The position numbers were made by a program, and so were the translations under genes. Below the pieces are notes generated by a model, which saw nothing but the letters and a program-made list of their open reading frames with translations, was not told the DNA's origin and ran no database searches. Shown piece by piece: positions 24,133 through 34,304 of a stretch of DNA of 64,000 nt. Source of the DNA: Bradyrhizobium roseum (GTDB lineage: Bacteria; Pseudomonadota; Alphaproteobacteria; Rhizobiales; Xanthobacteraceae); the NCBI RefSeq assembly GCF_030413175.1, contig NZ_CP129212.1:2790001-2854000 (forward strand). Direction: 5' to 3'. How positions within the stretch are numbered: the stretch's first letter is position 1; each line of letters opens with the position of its first letter.

Positions 24133-25706
24133 ACGGCCCGCGCGCAACCATTGTGGTCTCGCCGGGAGCAGTCAGCCTCGATGATCTGGCGCGGGTGCTT
24201 GCCGGCGAAGCGGTGGTGCTCGATCCGTCGTTCTGGCCGCGCGTCGAGGCGGCATCGGCCCTTGTTGCGAAGGCCGCAGGCGCGGACGCGCCGGTTTACG
24301 GCATCAATACCGGATTTGGAAAGCTGGCGTCGAAACGCATTCCGCCGGATCAGACCGCGCTGCTGCAGCGAAACCTCATCGTGTCGCATTGCTGCGGGGT
24401 AGGGGCACCGACGCCCGAACCGATCGTTCGCCTGATGATGGCGCTGAAGATCGTCTCCTTGGGGAGAGGTGCGTCGGGCGTGCGCCGCGAGATCATCGAG
24501 CAGTTGCAGGCGATGCTGGCGCGCGGCGTTTGCCCGCTGGTGCCGCAGCAGGGATCGGTCGGTGCTTCCGGCGATCTGGCGCCGCTGGCGCACATGACCG
24601 CCGTGATGATCGGCGAGGGGCAGGCGCTGGTCGACGGCAAGATCATGCCGGGCCGCGATGCGCTGGCCGCGGCCGGTATCGCGCCGATCACGCTGGGGCC
24701 GAAGGAAGGTCTTGCCCTGATCAACGGCACGCAGTTCTCGACGGCCTATGCCGTTTCCGGGGTGCTGCGCGCCCATGGCCTGCTTTGCGCGACGCTTGTG
24801 ACGGGCGCCTTGTCGGTCGACGCCGCAATGGCCTCGACCGCGCCGTTCCGCCCGGAGATTCAGCAATTGCGCGGGCAGGCTGGGCAAATCGCGGCCGGCT
24901 TTGCCCTGACGGCGTTGCTGGACGGCAGCGACATCCGCCTGTCGCATCTGGAAGGCGACGAGCGCGTGCAGGATCCCTATTGCCTGCGCTGCCAGCCGCA
25001 GGTGGCCGGTGCGGCGCTTGACCTGTTGATGGAGGCGGCCCGCACGCTGACGATCGAGGCCAACGCCGTCACGGACAATCCGCTGGTGCTGGTCGACAGC
25101 GGCGAGATCGTCTCGGGCGGAAACTTTCACGCCGAGCCGGTCGCTTTCGCCGCCGATCAGATCGCACTGGCGCTGTCCGAGATCGGCGCGATCAGCGAGC
25201 GGCGCATCGCCACGCTGGTCGATCCCGCGCTGAATTTCGGACTGCCGCCGTTCCTGACGCCGGACCCCGGCATCAACTCCGGCTTCATGATTGCGGAGGT
25301 GACGGCGGCGGCGCTGTATGCCGAGAACAAGCAGCGCGCCGCGGCCTGCTCGATCGATTCGACGCCGACCAGCGCCAACCAGGAAGACCACGTGTCGATG
25401 GCCGCCCATGCCGCGCGACGCCTGTCCGACATGGCCGATAATCTGGCCGCCATTCTCGGCATCGAACTGCTGGTGGCCGCGCAAGGCATCGGGCTGCGCG
25501 CGCCGCATACGACCAGCCCCGCGCTTGCCGCGGCCATCGCCCTGCTGCGCGAGCAGGTGCCGGCGCTCGGTGGCGACCGCTACATGGCCGACGATCTCGC
25601 GAACGCCGCGGCGCTGGTCGCAGCCGGCGCACTGCCGGCCGCCGTGATGACGGTGCTCAAGAACAACCCATTCCCAATCCTTGCCGGAAGAGGCCATCTG
25701 TCATGA
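24129..25706 (+). CDS. hutH: Histidine ammonia-lyase
   Basis: 525 residues. It deaminates L-histidine to urocanate and ammonia, the first step of the pathway. The Ala146-Ser147-Gly148 triad in [15 protein letters not shown] cyclises to the MIO electrophile. [17 protein letters not shown] and the [17 protein letters not shown] segment are all present. ATG 24129 overlaps the hutI stop by 4 nt. Cytosolic homotetramer by family knowledge. Confidence 0.96.
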   Translation: MNGPRATIVVSPGAVSLDDLARVLAGEAVVLDPSFWPRVEAASALVAKAAGADAPVYGINTGFGKLASKRIPPDQTALLQRNLIVSHCCGVGAPTPEPIVRLMMALKIVSLGRGASGVRREIIEQLQAMLARGVCPLVPQQGSVGASGDLAPLAHMTAVMIGEGQALVDGKIMPGRDALAAAGIAPITLGPKEGLALINGTQFSTAYAVSGVLRAHGLLCATLVTGALSVDAAMASTAPFRPEIQQLRGQAGQIAAGFALTALLDGSDIRLSHLEGDERVQDPYCLRCQPQVAGAALDLLMEAARTLTIEANAVTDNPLVLVDSGEIVSGGNFHAEPVAFAADQIALALSEIGAISERRIATLVDPALNFGLPPFLTPDPGINSGFMIAEVTAAALYAENKQRAAACSIDSTPTSANQEDHVSMAAHAARRLSDMADNLAAILGIELLVAAQGIGLRAPHTTSPALAAAIALLREQVPALGGDRYMADDLANAAALVAAGALPAAVMTVLKNNPFPILAGRGHLS

Positions 25707-27373
25707 ACCGCCGACTGGACAACGACCGCACGATCCGGTCGCCGCACGGGTCTCAACTCAGTGCCAAAAGCTGGCTGACCGAAGCGCCGTTGCGGATGCT
25801 GATGAACAATCTCGATCCCGATGTCGCCGAACGGCCGAGCGAACTCGTCGTCTATGGCGGCATCGGCCGCGCCGCCCGCGACTGGGACAGTTTTGACCGC
25901 ATTGTTGCATCGTTGCGCAAGCTCGAGGCTGACCAGACGCTGGTGGTGCAGTCGGGCAAGCCGGTCGGCATTTTCCGTACCCATGCCGATGCGCCCCGCG
26001 TGCTGATCGCGAACTCGAACCTGGTGCCGCACTGGGCGACGCTCGATCATTTCAACGAACTGGACCGGCAGGGTCTGATGATGTTCGGCCAGATGACGGC
26101 CGGATCCTGGATCTATATCGGCAGCCAGGGCATCGTGCAGGGGACCTACGAAACCTTTGTCGAGGTGGGCCGGCGTCACTACGGCGGCAGCCTTGCCGGC
26201 AAGTGGATATTGACCGCGGGGCTCGGCGGCATGGGCGGCGCCCAGCCGCTGGCCGCGACGATGGCCGGCGCGTCGATGCTCGCGATCGAGTGCCAACCAA
26301 GCCGTATCGAGATGCGGCTGCGCACCGGCTATCTGGACCGGCAGGCCGGCACGCTGGACGAGGCGCTCGCGATCATGGCGGAAGCGGCGCGGAGCAGGAA
26401 GCCGGTCTCGGTCGGCCTGCTCGGCAACGCCGCCGATATTTTTCCCGAGCTGGTGCGTCGTGGCGTCAAGCCGGACATCGTCACCGACCAGACCAGTGCG
26501 CATGATCCAATCAACGGCTATTTGCCGAGCGGGTGGACGCTTGCGGACTGGGCGTCGCGCCGCGAAAGCGATCCGAAGGCGGTCGAGGCCGAGGCCAAGA
26601 TGTCGATGGTCGATCATGTCCAGGCGATGCTGGATTTTCATGCCCAGGGCATTCCGACGCTCGACTATGGCAACAACATCCGCCAGATGGCGAAGGACAT
26701 GGGCTTGAAGAACGCGTTCGACTTTCCGGGCTTCGTTCCGGCCTATATCCGCCCGCTGTTCTGCCGCGGCGTCGGGCCGTTCCGCTGGGCAGCCCTCTCG
26801 GGCGATCCCGAAGATATTTTCCGCACCGACGCCAAGGTCAAGGAGCTGATGCCCGACGACAAGCATCTGCACAACTGGCTCGATATGGCGAAGGCGCGGA
26901 TCAAGTTCCAGGGCCTGCCAGCGCGGATCTGCTGGGTCGGCCTTGGCGATCGTCACCGGCTGGGCCTGGCGTTCAATGACATGGTGGCGCGCGGCGAGCT
27001 GAAGGCGCCGGTCGTGATCGGCCGCGATCATCTCGACAGCGGCTCGGTGGCGAGCCCGAACCGCGAGACCGAAGCGATGCGCGACGGCTCGGACGCAGTG
27101 TCCGACTGGCCGCTCCTCAACGCCTTGCTCAACTGTGCGAGCGGGGCGACATGGGTCTCGCTGCATCACGGCGGCGGCGTCGGCATCGGCTATTCGCAGC
27201 ATGCCGGCATGGTGATCGTCGCCGATGGAACTCCGGAAGCGGCGCGTCGGATCGAGCGGGTGCTATGGAACGATCCGGCGACGGGCGTGATGCGTCATGC
27301 CGACGCGGGCTATGAAAGTGCGATAGAGTGTGCCCGCGACAACGGGCTCGATCTGCCGAGTTTGGCGTTGTAA
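25703..27373 (+). CDS. hutU: Urocanate hydratase
   Basis: A 556-residue NAD-dependent urocanase that converts urocanate to 4-imidazolone-5-propanoate. Full family length, with the NAD-binding [10 protein letters not shown], the [15 protein letters not shown] segment and the C-terminal [23 protein letters not shown] signature. ATG 25703 overlaps the hutH stop. It is the last gene of the hutIHU operon; no intrinsic terminator is evident, but a dispersed palindromic repeat follows at 27424. Confidence 0.96.
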   Translation: MNRRLDNDRTIRSPHGSQLSAKSWLTEAPLRMLMNNLDPDVAERPSELVVYGGIGRAARDWDSFDRIVASLRKLEADQTLVVQSGKPVGIFRTHADAPRVLIANSNLVPHWATLDHFNELDRQGLMMFGQMTAGSWIYIGSQGIVQGTYETFVEVGRRHYGGSLAGKWILTAGLGGMGGAQPLAATMAGASMLAIECQPSRIEMRLRTGYLDRQAGTLDEALAIMAEAARSRKPVSVGLLGNAADIFPELVRRGVKPDIVTDQTSAHDPINGYLPSGWTLADWASRRESDPKAVEAEAKMSMVDHVQAMLDFHAQGIPTLDYGNNIRQMAKDMGLKNAFDFPGFVPAYIRPLFCRGVGPFRWAALSGDPEDIFRTDAKVKELMPDDKHLHNWLDMAKARIKFQGLPARICWVGLGDRHRLGLAFNDMVARGELKAPVVIGRDHLDSGSVASPNRETEAMRDGSDAVSDWPLLNALLNCASGATWVSLHHGGGVGIGYSQHAGMVIVADGTPEAARRIERVLWNDPATGVMRHADAGYESAIECARDNGLDLPSLAL

Positions 27374-27423
27374 CGCCCCGAGGTTTGTTCCGCCGATGGT
27401 GCGGGCCGGGCTCGACGCTCCCA

Positions 27424-27530
27424 CTAGAGCCGTATCCGTTCCGATTGAATCGGAACGGGGCTCTAGATTCTTGTTTTGACGCGTTTTCTTGCAGCGAACC
27501 GGTGTCCACTTCGCTGGAAAACGCTTTGGA
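27424..27530. repeat. Dispersed repeat, copy A, with long palindrome
   Basis: It begins with a long hairpin: CTAGAGCC/GGCTCTAG outer arms (27424-27431, 27459-27466) and CCGTTCCGAT/ATCGGAACGG inner arms around TGA. The following stretch, TTGACGCGTTTTCTT ... GCGAACCGGTGTCCAC ... GAAAACGCT, matches 53011-53099 in inverted orientation. It is a typical Bradyrhizobium-style intergenic repeat. Confidence 0.75.
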
Positions 27531-27544
27531 CAGCGAGAGAAGCC

Positions 27545-28828
27545 ATGGTGAAACCGTTCCCGTCCAAGACCCACATCGGCAATCACGTGCTGCATCCGGA
27601 AACGCTGATGCTGAACTACGGCTACGATCCGCAGCTGTCGGAAGGCGCCGTCAAGCCACCGGTGTTCCTGACGTCGACCTTCGTCTTCAAGACCGCCGAG
27701 GACGGGCAGGACTTCTTCAATTACGTATCGGGGCGGCAGGAGCCACCCGAGGGGATGGGCGCGGGGCTGGTCTATTCCCGGTTCAATCATCCCAACAGCG
27801 AGATTGTCGAGGACAGGCTCGCCGTCTACGAGCGCGCCGAGTCCTGTGCGCTGTTCTCGTCCGGGATGTCGGCGATATCAACCACGATTCTCGCGTTCGT
27901 GCGGCCGGGCGACGTCATCCTGCATTCGCAGCCGCTCTATGGCGGCACCGAAACGCTGCTTGCCAAAACGCTGGCCAACTTCTCGATCGGCGCGGTGGGG
28001 TTTGCCGACGGCATTGATGAAAGCGCCGTCGAACTGGCGGGGGATGAGGCGATGCGCAAGGGGCGGGTCGCGATGATCCTGATCGAAACCCCGGCAAACC
28101 CCACCAACGGTCTTGTCGATATCGCCATGGTCCGCCGCATCGCCGACAACATCGGCGAGGCGCAGGATCACGTGCCGATCGTCGCCTGCGACAATACGCT
28201 GCTAGGGCCGGTGTTTCAGCGGCCGATCGAGCATGGCGCGGATATCTCGCTGTACTCGCTGACCAAATATGTCGGTGGTCATTCCGATCTGATCGCCGGC
28301 GCCGCGCTCGGCTCAAAGGCGCTGATGAAGGACATCAAGGCGCTGCGGGGCGCGATCGGCACCCAGCTCGATCCGCATTCCTGCTGGATGCTCGGCCGCT
28401 CGCTGGAAACGCTGAGCCTGCGGATGGAAAAAGCGGACCAGAATGCGCGGCGCGTCGCGGATTATTTGCGCGACCACGACAAGGTGGAGAGAGTTCACTA
28501 CCTCGCGCATCACGACAAGGCCTCCGACGCCGGCCGCCTGTTCGCGCGGCAATGCCTCGGGGCGGGCTCGACGTTTTCGTTCGACATTGTCGGCGGCCAG
28601 GGCGCGGCGGAGCGGTTTCTGAACGCGTTGCAGATCTTCAAGCTGGCGGTGAGCCTGGGCGGCACGGAGTCGCTTGCCAGCCTGCCAGCCACCATGACGC
28701 ACTCGGGCGTTCCCGCCGACATCCGTCAGAAGATCGGCATTCTCGACTCCACGATCCGGCTGTCGATCGGCATCGAGCACCCGTCGGACCTGATCGCGGA
28801 CATCGCGCAGGCGCTGAATGCGGCATGA
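27545..28828 (+). CDS. Cystathionine gamma-synthase/methionine gamma-lyase family PLP enzyme
   Basis: A 427-residue PLP enzyme of the Cys/Met metabolism family. The Schiff-base lysine is Lys241 in [14 protein letters not shown] phosphate and ring contacts appear in [15 protein letters not shown] and ACDNTLL. Family enzymes make or break thioethers (cystathionine synthase, beta- or gamma-lyase, methionine gamma-lyase). The exact reaction cannot be decided; the segment between [10 protein letters not shown] and YSRFNHPN is longer than in MetB. It is preceded by repeat copy A and appears to be monocistronic. Confidence 0.85.
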   Translation: MVKPFPSKTHIGNHVLHPETLMLNYGYDPQLSEGAVKPPVFLTSTFVFKTAEDGQDFFNYVSGRQEPPEGMGAGLVYSRFNHPNSEIVEDRLAVYERAESCALFSSGMSAISTTILAFVRPGDVILHSQPLYGGTETLLAKTLANFSIGAVGFADGIDESAVELAGDEAMRKGRVAMILIETPANPTNGLVDIAMVRRIADNIGEAQDHVPIVACDNTLLGPVFQRPIEHGADISLYSLTKYVGGHSDLIAGAALGSKALMKDIKALRGAIGTQLDPHSCWMLGRSLETLSLRMEKADQNARRVADYLRDHDKVERVHYLAHHDKASDAGRLFARQCLGAGSTFSFDIVGGQGAAERFLNALQIFKLAVSLGGTESLASLPATMTHSGVPADIRQKIGILDSTIRLSIGIEHPSDLIADIAQALNAA

Positions 28829-28966
28829 ACAGGCGATCCGGATAGCCTCGGCGTCGAGCCGCGACATTTTTGAACAATGTCCGCTCAAAATTCACGCACA
28901 TGGCCGAAGGGCGCTTGTCGAGAGGCGCGGCTGAGGCGGCCTGCTTCGCCACCGGTGCATCGCTTG

Positions 28967-28982
28967 CGGCATGGACATTGCT
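28967..28982 (+). promoter_or_regulatory. Sigma-54-like promoter upstream of binding protein gene
   Basis: CGGCATGGACATTGCT has GG-N10-GC spacing with GGCA at -24 and TTGCT at -12, 76 nt upstream of ATG 29058. The rest of 28829-29057 shows no gene. Confidence 0.5.
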
Positions 28983-29057
28983 TGAAGGGGCAGTGATGGC
29001 AAGAGGCTTTCGCTTGCCAGCCCTCGCAGACGTTCTCACGAACCTGAAAAGGCGTTC

Positions 29058-30620
29058 ATGCCCACATTGAGAGTTTTCCTTCCCGCGATGTTTTCGTTTG
29101 CGCTCGCCACGGCTCCGGCGATTGCACCCGCCCATGCCGCTGGCAATCTGATCGCGGTGCTGGAAGCGGAAATCGCCACGCTCGATCCGCATTTCACGCC
29201 GGCCTATATCTCGCGTACTTTCGGGTTCATGGTGTTCGACACTTTGTTCGCCAAGGATGGCAAGGGCGAAATCAAGCCGCAGATGGTGCAGGACTGGAAG
29301 GTCTCGCCGGATGGCCTCGTCTATACGTTCACGCTGCGCGACGGGCTGAAGTGGCATGACGGCCAGCCGGTCACGGCTGCGGACTGCGTCGCATCGCTGC
29401 GGCGCTGGGGACAGCGCAACGCGCTCGGCCGGCGGATTTTCGCGGTCACCGCTGCGCTCGAACCCAGTGACGCCAAGACTTTCGTGCTGACGCTGAAGGA
29501 ACCGTCTGGCCTGGTGATCGACGCGCTGGGCAATCCCGTCAGCCCTGTTGCTTTCATGATGCCCGAGCGCGTGGCCAAGACCCCCGCCGATCAGCGCATC
29601 ACCGAAATCATCGGCTCCGGCCCCTTTATCTACAGCAAGGCCGACCACCGCACCGGCGATCGCATGATCCTGAAGAAATTCGCCGACTACGCGCCGCGTT
29701 CCGAACCCGCCGATTTCCTGGCCGGTGGCAAGCGCGTCAACATCGATACGCTGGAAATTCGCGTCATCCCGGACGGGTCGACGGCTGCATCCGCGCTGCA
29801 GGCCGGCGAAGTGGATTACATGCAGTATGCGCCATTCGATCTGCTGCCGGTGCTCGAAAAGAACGCCAAGGTGAAGGTCGTCAATTTCACCGGCGGCAAC
29901 ATGTTTGCCGGCGCCTATCGCCTCAACGCCGCGCAAAAGCCGTTCGACGATCCGGCAATCCGGCGCGTGCTGTGGAAGCTGGTCGACCAGCGCGAGGTGA
30001 TGGACGGGCTCGGCCTCGATGCCAAATACGCCACGCCTTGCGCCACGTTCTTCACCTGCGGCACCACCTATGACAGCAAGGCCGGTGCCGAGGCCGCAGC
30101 CAACCCGTCGGTCGAGGCGGCCCGTGCGGCGCTCAAGGCGACGAAATATGCCGGCGAGCCCGTGATCGTGATGCAGGCCAGCGACCTCGAGGCGCCGCGC
30201 GTTTCGGCGCAGGTTCTTGCCGAGAAGCTGAAGCAGGCCGGCTTCACCGTCGATCTGCAGGTGATGGATTGGGCTTCGGTGCTTGCGCGCCGTGTCAAGA
30301 AGGAAGGCTGGAGCGTTTACGGCGTTCATGCCGGCGGCTACGATCTGGCGTCGCCGCTCACCAACGTCATGGTGGCGTTCAACTGCGTCGACTTCACCGG
30401 CTGGCAATGCGACCCGCGGATCACGCCGCTGCTGGATGCCTTCGCCAAGTCACCCGCCGAGGCGGATCGCAAGAAGATTGCGGCCGAGATCCAGACTGTG
30501 ATGTACGATCAGGCGCCGGGCATCCCGTGGGGGCAGTTCGCCCAGCCGGCGGCCCATCGCGCCGGTCTGCGCGGTCTGATACCGTCCGCGATACCGATCT
30601 TCTGGAACATCGAGAAGTAG
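29058..30620 (+). CDS. Family-5 ABC transporter substrate-binding protein
   Basis: A 520-residue periplasmic binding protein of the dipeptide/oligopeptide/nickel type (SBP_bac_5). The Sec signal ends at AHA-AG (about residue 28). Then come TLDPHFTPAYISRTFGFMVFDTLF, DGLKWHDGQPVTAADC and the C-terminal AYDQAPGIPWGQF-like end. No permease gene is adjacent; the next gene, 18 bp on, is a GMC oxidoreductase, so the pair probably imports and oxidises one compound (inference). The only Dpp-type permease set in the window is at 44530-48375. Confidence 0.9.
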   Translation: MPTLRVFLPAMFSFALATAPAIAPAHAAGNLIAVLEAEIATLDPHFTPAYISRTFGFMVFDTLFAKDGKGEIKPQMVQDWKVSPDGLVYTFTLRDGLKWHDGQPVTAADCVASLRRWGQRNALGRRIFAVTAALEPSDAKTFVLTLKEPSGLVIDALGNPVSPVAFMMPERVAKTPADQRITEIIGSGPFIYSKADHRTGDRMILKKFADYAPRSEPADFLAGGKRVNIDTLEIRVIPDGSTAASALQAGEVDYMQYAPFDLLPVLEKNAKVKVVNFTGGNMFAGAYRLNAAQKPFDDPAIRRVLWKLVDQREVMDGLGLDAKYATPCATFFTCGTTYDSKAGAEAAANPSVEAARAALKATKYAGEPVIVMQASDLEAPRVSAQVLAEKLKQAGFTVDLQVMDWASVLARRVKKEGWSVYGVHAGGYDLASPLTNVMVAFNCVDFTGWQCDPRITPLLDAFAKSPAEADRKKIAAEIQTVMYDQAPGIPWGQFAQPAAHRAGLRGLIPSAIPIFWNIEK

Positions 30621-30638
30621 CGCCGGGAAAGTAACACC

Positions 30639-32222
30639 ATGTATGACGTCATTGTCGTCGGCGGCGGTTCTGCCGGCGCCGCGATCGCTGCCCGACTCTC
30701 CGAGGATTCCACGCGTCGCGTGCTGCTGCTGGAAGCGGGCCTCGACTGGCGCGCCGACGAGGCGCCGTGGGAAGTCCGGACGCCGAATCCCATTCCGATC
30801 ATCCACCAGCGCGAATACCAGGAGAAGTGGCAGTGGCCGAACCTGCTGACGCGCCGCGTGGCAGGGCAGGAGGCCCGCTTCTATTGGCGCGGCAAGGGCC
30901 TTGGCGGCAGTTCGATGATGAACGGCCAGATCGCCATCCGCGGCGTTGCGGATGCATTCGACGAATGGGCCGCCGGCGGCTGCACCGGCTGGTCGGCGAA
31001 AGAGGTGATGCCGCTGTTCTCGGCCATCGAGGATGATTTCGAGTTCGGCGACCGCGCAGGCCATGGCCGTGGCGGACCGTTGCCGGTCTATCGCGCGCCG
31101 CCGGAGAAATGGGGCCCGATCGATCGCGGGATGCGCGACGCCGCACTGGCATCGGGGTATCCGTGGTGCGCCGACCTCAATGGCCCGGATGGCGAGGGTG
31201 TTGCCTGCTACCCGATCAACAGCCGCGATAGCCGCCGCATCACCACCAATGAGGCCTATCTGGAGCCGGCGCGCGGCCGAGCCAATCTGGAAATTCGGGG
31301 GCGCGCGCTGGTCGATCGCGTCCTGATGAAGGACGGCCGGGCCACCGGCGTACTGGTTCATTTCGAAGGGCAGGGCACCTCCGAGATCAGCGCGTGCGAG
31401 ATCGTGCTGTGTGCCGGCGCCATCCATAGCCCGGCGATATTGTTGCGTTCGGGCATCGGCCCCGCCGACGAACTGAAGGCAATGGGCATCGCGGTCGAGC
31501 GCGACCTGCCGGTCGGCAAGCACTTCTTCGATCATCCGCTGTTTCGCGCCACCATCAAGTTGCGCGAGGAATTACAGCCGACCGACCCGGATACAAGGCA
31601 CACCAACTGCTGCGTGACCTATTCGTCCGGGCTTGCGGATGGCGGCAAGCGCGACATGATCCTGATCGCGTTCAACCACCGCGGCGTCGGCAACCCCGGC
31701 GCCATCGGGGCCGGGCTGTTCAACGCCTATTCGCGCGGGCATGTGAAACTGGCTTCGACCGACGCGTCGATCGATCCGGTCGTCGAGGAGAACATGCTGG
31801 CCGACCACCGCGACCTGTTGCGCATGGTCGATGCGGTGAAGCGGCTGGCTGTGATCACCAGCCAGCCGGCGCTCGTGGATATCAGCGAGTGGATTCGCCT
31901 GACCGATACCGAGCTGACGCTGCAGCAGGCAGCGGCACTGCCGAATGGCGAACTCGAGGCGCTGCTCCGACGCGATACCGGCGACATACAGCATGCCGCC
32001 GGTTCCTGCCGCATGGCGGGCTTCAACGACGCCAACGGCGTGGTGAACCCGGACGGCACCGTGAAGGGCATCGCCGGCTTGCGCGTGGCGGACGCATCGA
32101 TCATGCCGTCGGATTGCCGCGCCAACACCCATTTCACCACGGTGGTGATCGGCGAGGCCATCGCGCGGATGATGATGCGCAAGGCTGGCGTGTCGAACAA
32201 CGCCGCCGCCATGGCACTGTGA
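30639..32222 (+). CDS. GMC family FAD oxidoreductase (choline dehydrogenase-like)
   Basis: A 527-residue flavoprotein. The FAD-binding GGGSAGAAIAARLSE begins at residue 9, followed by LEAG and the GMC signature region GKGLGGSSMMNGQI near 90. SIHSPAILLRSGIGP-type and C-terminal HAAGSCRMA...NTHFTT segments hold the active-site His/Asn area. Such enzymes oxidise primary alcohols to aldehydes with FAD. The substrate is unknown; linkage to the family-5 binding protein upstream is the only hint. It converges with a LysR gene. Confidence 0.9.
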   Translation: MYDVIVVGGGSAGAAIAARLSEDSTRRVLLLEAGLDWRADEAPWEVRTPNPIPIIHQREYQEKWQWPNLLTRRVAGQEARFYWRGKGLGGSSMMNGQIAIRGVADAFDEWAAGGCTGWSAKEVMPLFSAIEDDFEFGDRAGHGRGGPLPVYRAPPEKWGPIDRGMRDAALASGYPWCADLNGPDGEGVACYPINSRDSRRITTNEAYLEPARGRANLEIRGRALVDRVLMKDGRATGVLVHFEGQGTSEISACEIVLCAGAIHSPAILLRSGIGPADELKAMGIAVERDLPVGKHFFDHPLFRATIKLREELQPTDPDTRHTNCCVTYSSGLADGGKRDMILIAFNHRGVGNPGAIGAGLFNAYSRGHVKLASTDASIDPVVEENMLADHRDLLRMVDAVKRLAVITSQPALVDISEWIRLTDTELTLQQAAALPNGELEALLRRDTGDIQHAAGSCRMAGFNDANGVVNPDGTVKGIAGLRVADASIMPSDCRANTHFTTVVIGEAIARMMMRKAGVSNNAAAMAL

Positions 32223-32255
32223 GAAACGATGGTGGCCGATCTCAAGCCGCAACGT

Positions 32256-33155
32256 TCAAGAGGCATCCTGATCGAGGGAGCGGCTCGCCTGCCGGACTTC
32301 ATTCAGGAACGCCTTGGCCAGGCGCGATAGCGGCTCTGCCTCGGACCACAGCATATAGGCCACCGCCACGGTCCTGGGTGTGAAAGGCCGAACGATCAGG
32401 CCCTGGCCGCCGCCCTGGCGCGGTGAAAACGGATCGACAACGGCCGCGCCGACGCCGGCGGCCGCGAGGACGCAGGCCGTATTGCAGTATCGCACCTCGA
32501 CGGTCGGCTGGAACGGTGCACCGGCCTGGGCAAAACTTTCGCGCACGGCTTCGCCCAATCGCGTGCCGCGCTCCAGCCCGATGAAGGGCAAGCCGACAAG
32601 GTCGGACGCGGAAATGACCGGCCGTTCCGCCAGCGGATGGTTCGGCGGCAGGACGCAGACCATTTCACCGGTATGAACCACCTCATGCGCAATGCCGGGA
32701 TGGTGCGATAGCCCGAGCGCAAAGCCGAGCTCTGCGACCCGGCTCGAGACGCCGTCGATGATCCCTTCGTAGCGCCGTACGTCGAAGAAGACGCGCGTCT
32801 GCTGACGGCGGCGCAGGAAGTCCGATAGCGCGCGCGGAATGATGCTGTAGGCCAGCGGCGGCGTCGCCACGATCGACAGAAGCCCCGAGCGGCACTCCCT
32901 CAGATCGCGCACGCGATTTTCGAGCTTGGCGTGCAGCGCAAAGATCGCTTCGCTTTCCTTGTAGAGCGCCATCGCCTCCGATGTCGGGAACAACCGGTTG
33001 TTGACGCGCTCGAACAAAGCGAAGCCGGCCTGCGCCTCCATCGCTTTCAGCGCGTTGCTGATCGCCGGCTGCGACAGCGCCAGCTCATCGGCTGCCGCGA
33101 CCGTGGTGCGATGGCGGATCACCGCACGCAGGATCTCCAATTGGCGCAGGTTCAT
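32256..33155 (-). CDS. LysR-type transcriptional regulator
   Basis: A 299-residue regulator starting MNLRQLEILRAVIRHRTTVAAADEL, with HTH segment LSQPAISNALKAMEAQAGFALFERVNNRLFPT. The effector domain has YSIIPRALSDFLRR and AAGVGAAVVDPFSP, like regulators of amino-acid (for example arginine/nopaline) catabolism. It is divergent from the carbamoylase/amino-acid ABC operon with 149 bp between starts, the likely target. A longer upstream frame is ignored because ATG 33155 fits the family start. Confidence 0.9.
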   Translation of the reverse strand: MNLRQLEILRAVIRHRTTVAAADELALSQPAISNALKAMEAQAGFALFERVNNRLFPTSEAMALYKESEAIFALHAKLENRVRDLRECRSGLLSIVATPPLAYSIIPRALSDFLRRRQQTRVFFDVRRYEGIIDGVSSRVAELGFALGLSHHPGIAHEVVHTGEMVCVLPPNHPLAERPVISASDLVGLPFIGLERGTRLGEAVRESFAQAGAPFQPTVEVRYCNTACVLAAAGVGAAVVDPFSPRQGGGQGLIVRPFTPRTVAVAYMLWSEAEPLSRLAKAFLNEVRQASRSLDQDAS

Positions 33156-33304
33156 ATCACTACCGGTTATGGTCTCACCGAAAATATCATAGCACGCGTG
33201 ATTGCGTTTAGGGCTGCGCTTGCGCGTAATCACCCCTGCAACGGAGCGCTATCGGAGCGGGATCATCCGCCTCTTGAGTAAGCAGTCCGCTCAGATTGGA
33301 GGCA

Positions 33305-34303
33305 ATGTTGGTTCGAGTTCTCCGCGCCGCCGCCGCTCAGATGGGGCCGACGCAAAAAGCGGACTCGCGGGAGCACACGCTTGGCCGGATGCTGGCGTTG
33401 CTGGAGGAGGCGGCTGCGCGCGGCGCATCACTGGTGGTTTTTCCCGAACTGGCGTTCACCACCTTCTTCCCGCGATGGCTCATCGAAGGCGATGCGCTCG
33501 ATGATTACTTCGAGCGCGGGATGCCAAATCCGGCCGTGCAGCCGTTGTTCGATCGCGCCCGGGCGCTCGGCATCGGCTTCTATGTCGGTTATGCGGAGCT
33601 GACATCGGATGGACAGCGCTTCAACGGTTCGGTCCTGGTCGATCGCGACGGCGGAATTCTCGGGCGCTATCGCAAGGTGCATTTGCCGGGCTCGGTCGAG
33701 CCTCGCGCCGGCGCCGCCTATCAGCAGCTCGAAAAGCGCTATTTCGAATATGGCGATCTGGGATTTCCCGCTTTCAGGGCGGGGCCGGACTGGCGGGATG
33801 CGATCATGGGCATGATGATCTGCAATGATCGCCGCTGGCCGGAAGCCTGGCGGGTGCTCGGCCTGCAGGGCGTCGAGCTGGTTTGCGTGGGCTACAATTC
33901 GGCCGCTTACGATCCAAACGGCGGTGTCTCCGAAGACGCTGCGCTACGCACCTTTCATTCCAGGCTCGTGACCCAGGCCAACGCCTACATGAACGCCACC
34001 TGGGCGATCGCGGTTGCCAAGGCGGGGAATGAGGATGGCTCCGGGCTCATCGGGGGCTCCTGCATCGTGGACCCCAATGGCCGGATCGTTGCTGAGGCGC
34101 AAACGCTGGCAGACGAAGTCATCGTCGCCGACCTCGACCTCGATCTCTGCCGCCAGGGCAAGGACAAGATGTTCAATTTTGCCGCGCATCGGCGGCCGCA
34201 GCAATATGCAGCCATCACCGAGCGTGCGGGGGTTGTCGAGCCGGCCGCGTTCGATGCGTTCAAACATCAAGCAGCCGGTCGCGGTGCGGGCCGAGGGAGT
34301 TGA
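33305..34303 (+). CDS. Nitrilase-superfamily amidohydrolase, N-carbamoyl-D-amino acid hydrolase-like
   Basis: A 332-residue carbon-nitrogen hydrolase. The Glu48-Lys124-Cys173 triad lies in FPELAFT, YRKVHLPG and MMICNDRRWPE. The CNDRRWPE form and the FFPRWLIEGD and NGSVLVDRDG segments match N-carbamoyl-D-amino acid amidohydrolases, which release the amino acid, CO2 and ammonia from the carbamoyl compound. GGAGG precedes ATG 33305. It leads a + strand run with an amino-acid ABC transporter one nucleotide downstream. It is paralogous to the gene at 52061. Confidence 0.85.
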   Translation: MLVRVLRAAAAQMGPTQKADSREHTLGRMLALLEEAAARGASLVVFPELAFTTFFPRWLIEGDALDDYFERGMPNPAVQPLFDRARALGIGFYVGYAELTSDGQRFNGSVLVDRDGGILGRYRKVHLPGSVEPRAGAAYQQLEKRYFEYGDLGFPAFRAGPDWRDAIMGMMICNDRRWPEAWRVLGLQGVELVCVGYNSAAYDPNGGVSEDAALRTFHSRLVTQANAYMNATWAIAVAKAGNEDGSGLIGGSCIVDPNGRIVAEAQTLADEVIVADLDLDLCRQGKDKMFNFAAHRRPQQYAAITERAGVVEPAAFDAFKHQAAGRGAGRGS

Positions 34304-34304
34304 A

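Noticed and set aside
28870..29070. Possible small + strand protein upstream of the binding-protein gene
   Set aside because: Starts at TTG without a ribosome-binding site, runs through the sigma-54-like promoter and overlaps the real start.
33180..33260. Sigma-54-like sequence between LysR and the first carbamoylase gene
   Set aside because: The GG/GC elements have wrong spacing (8, 9 or 11 instead of 10) on both strands.
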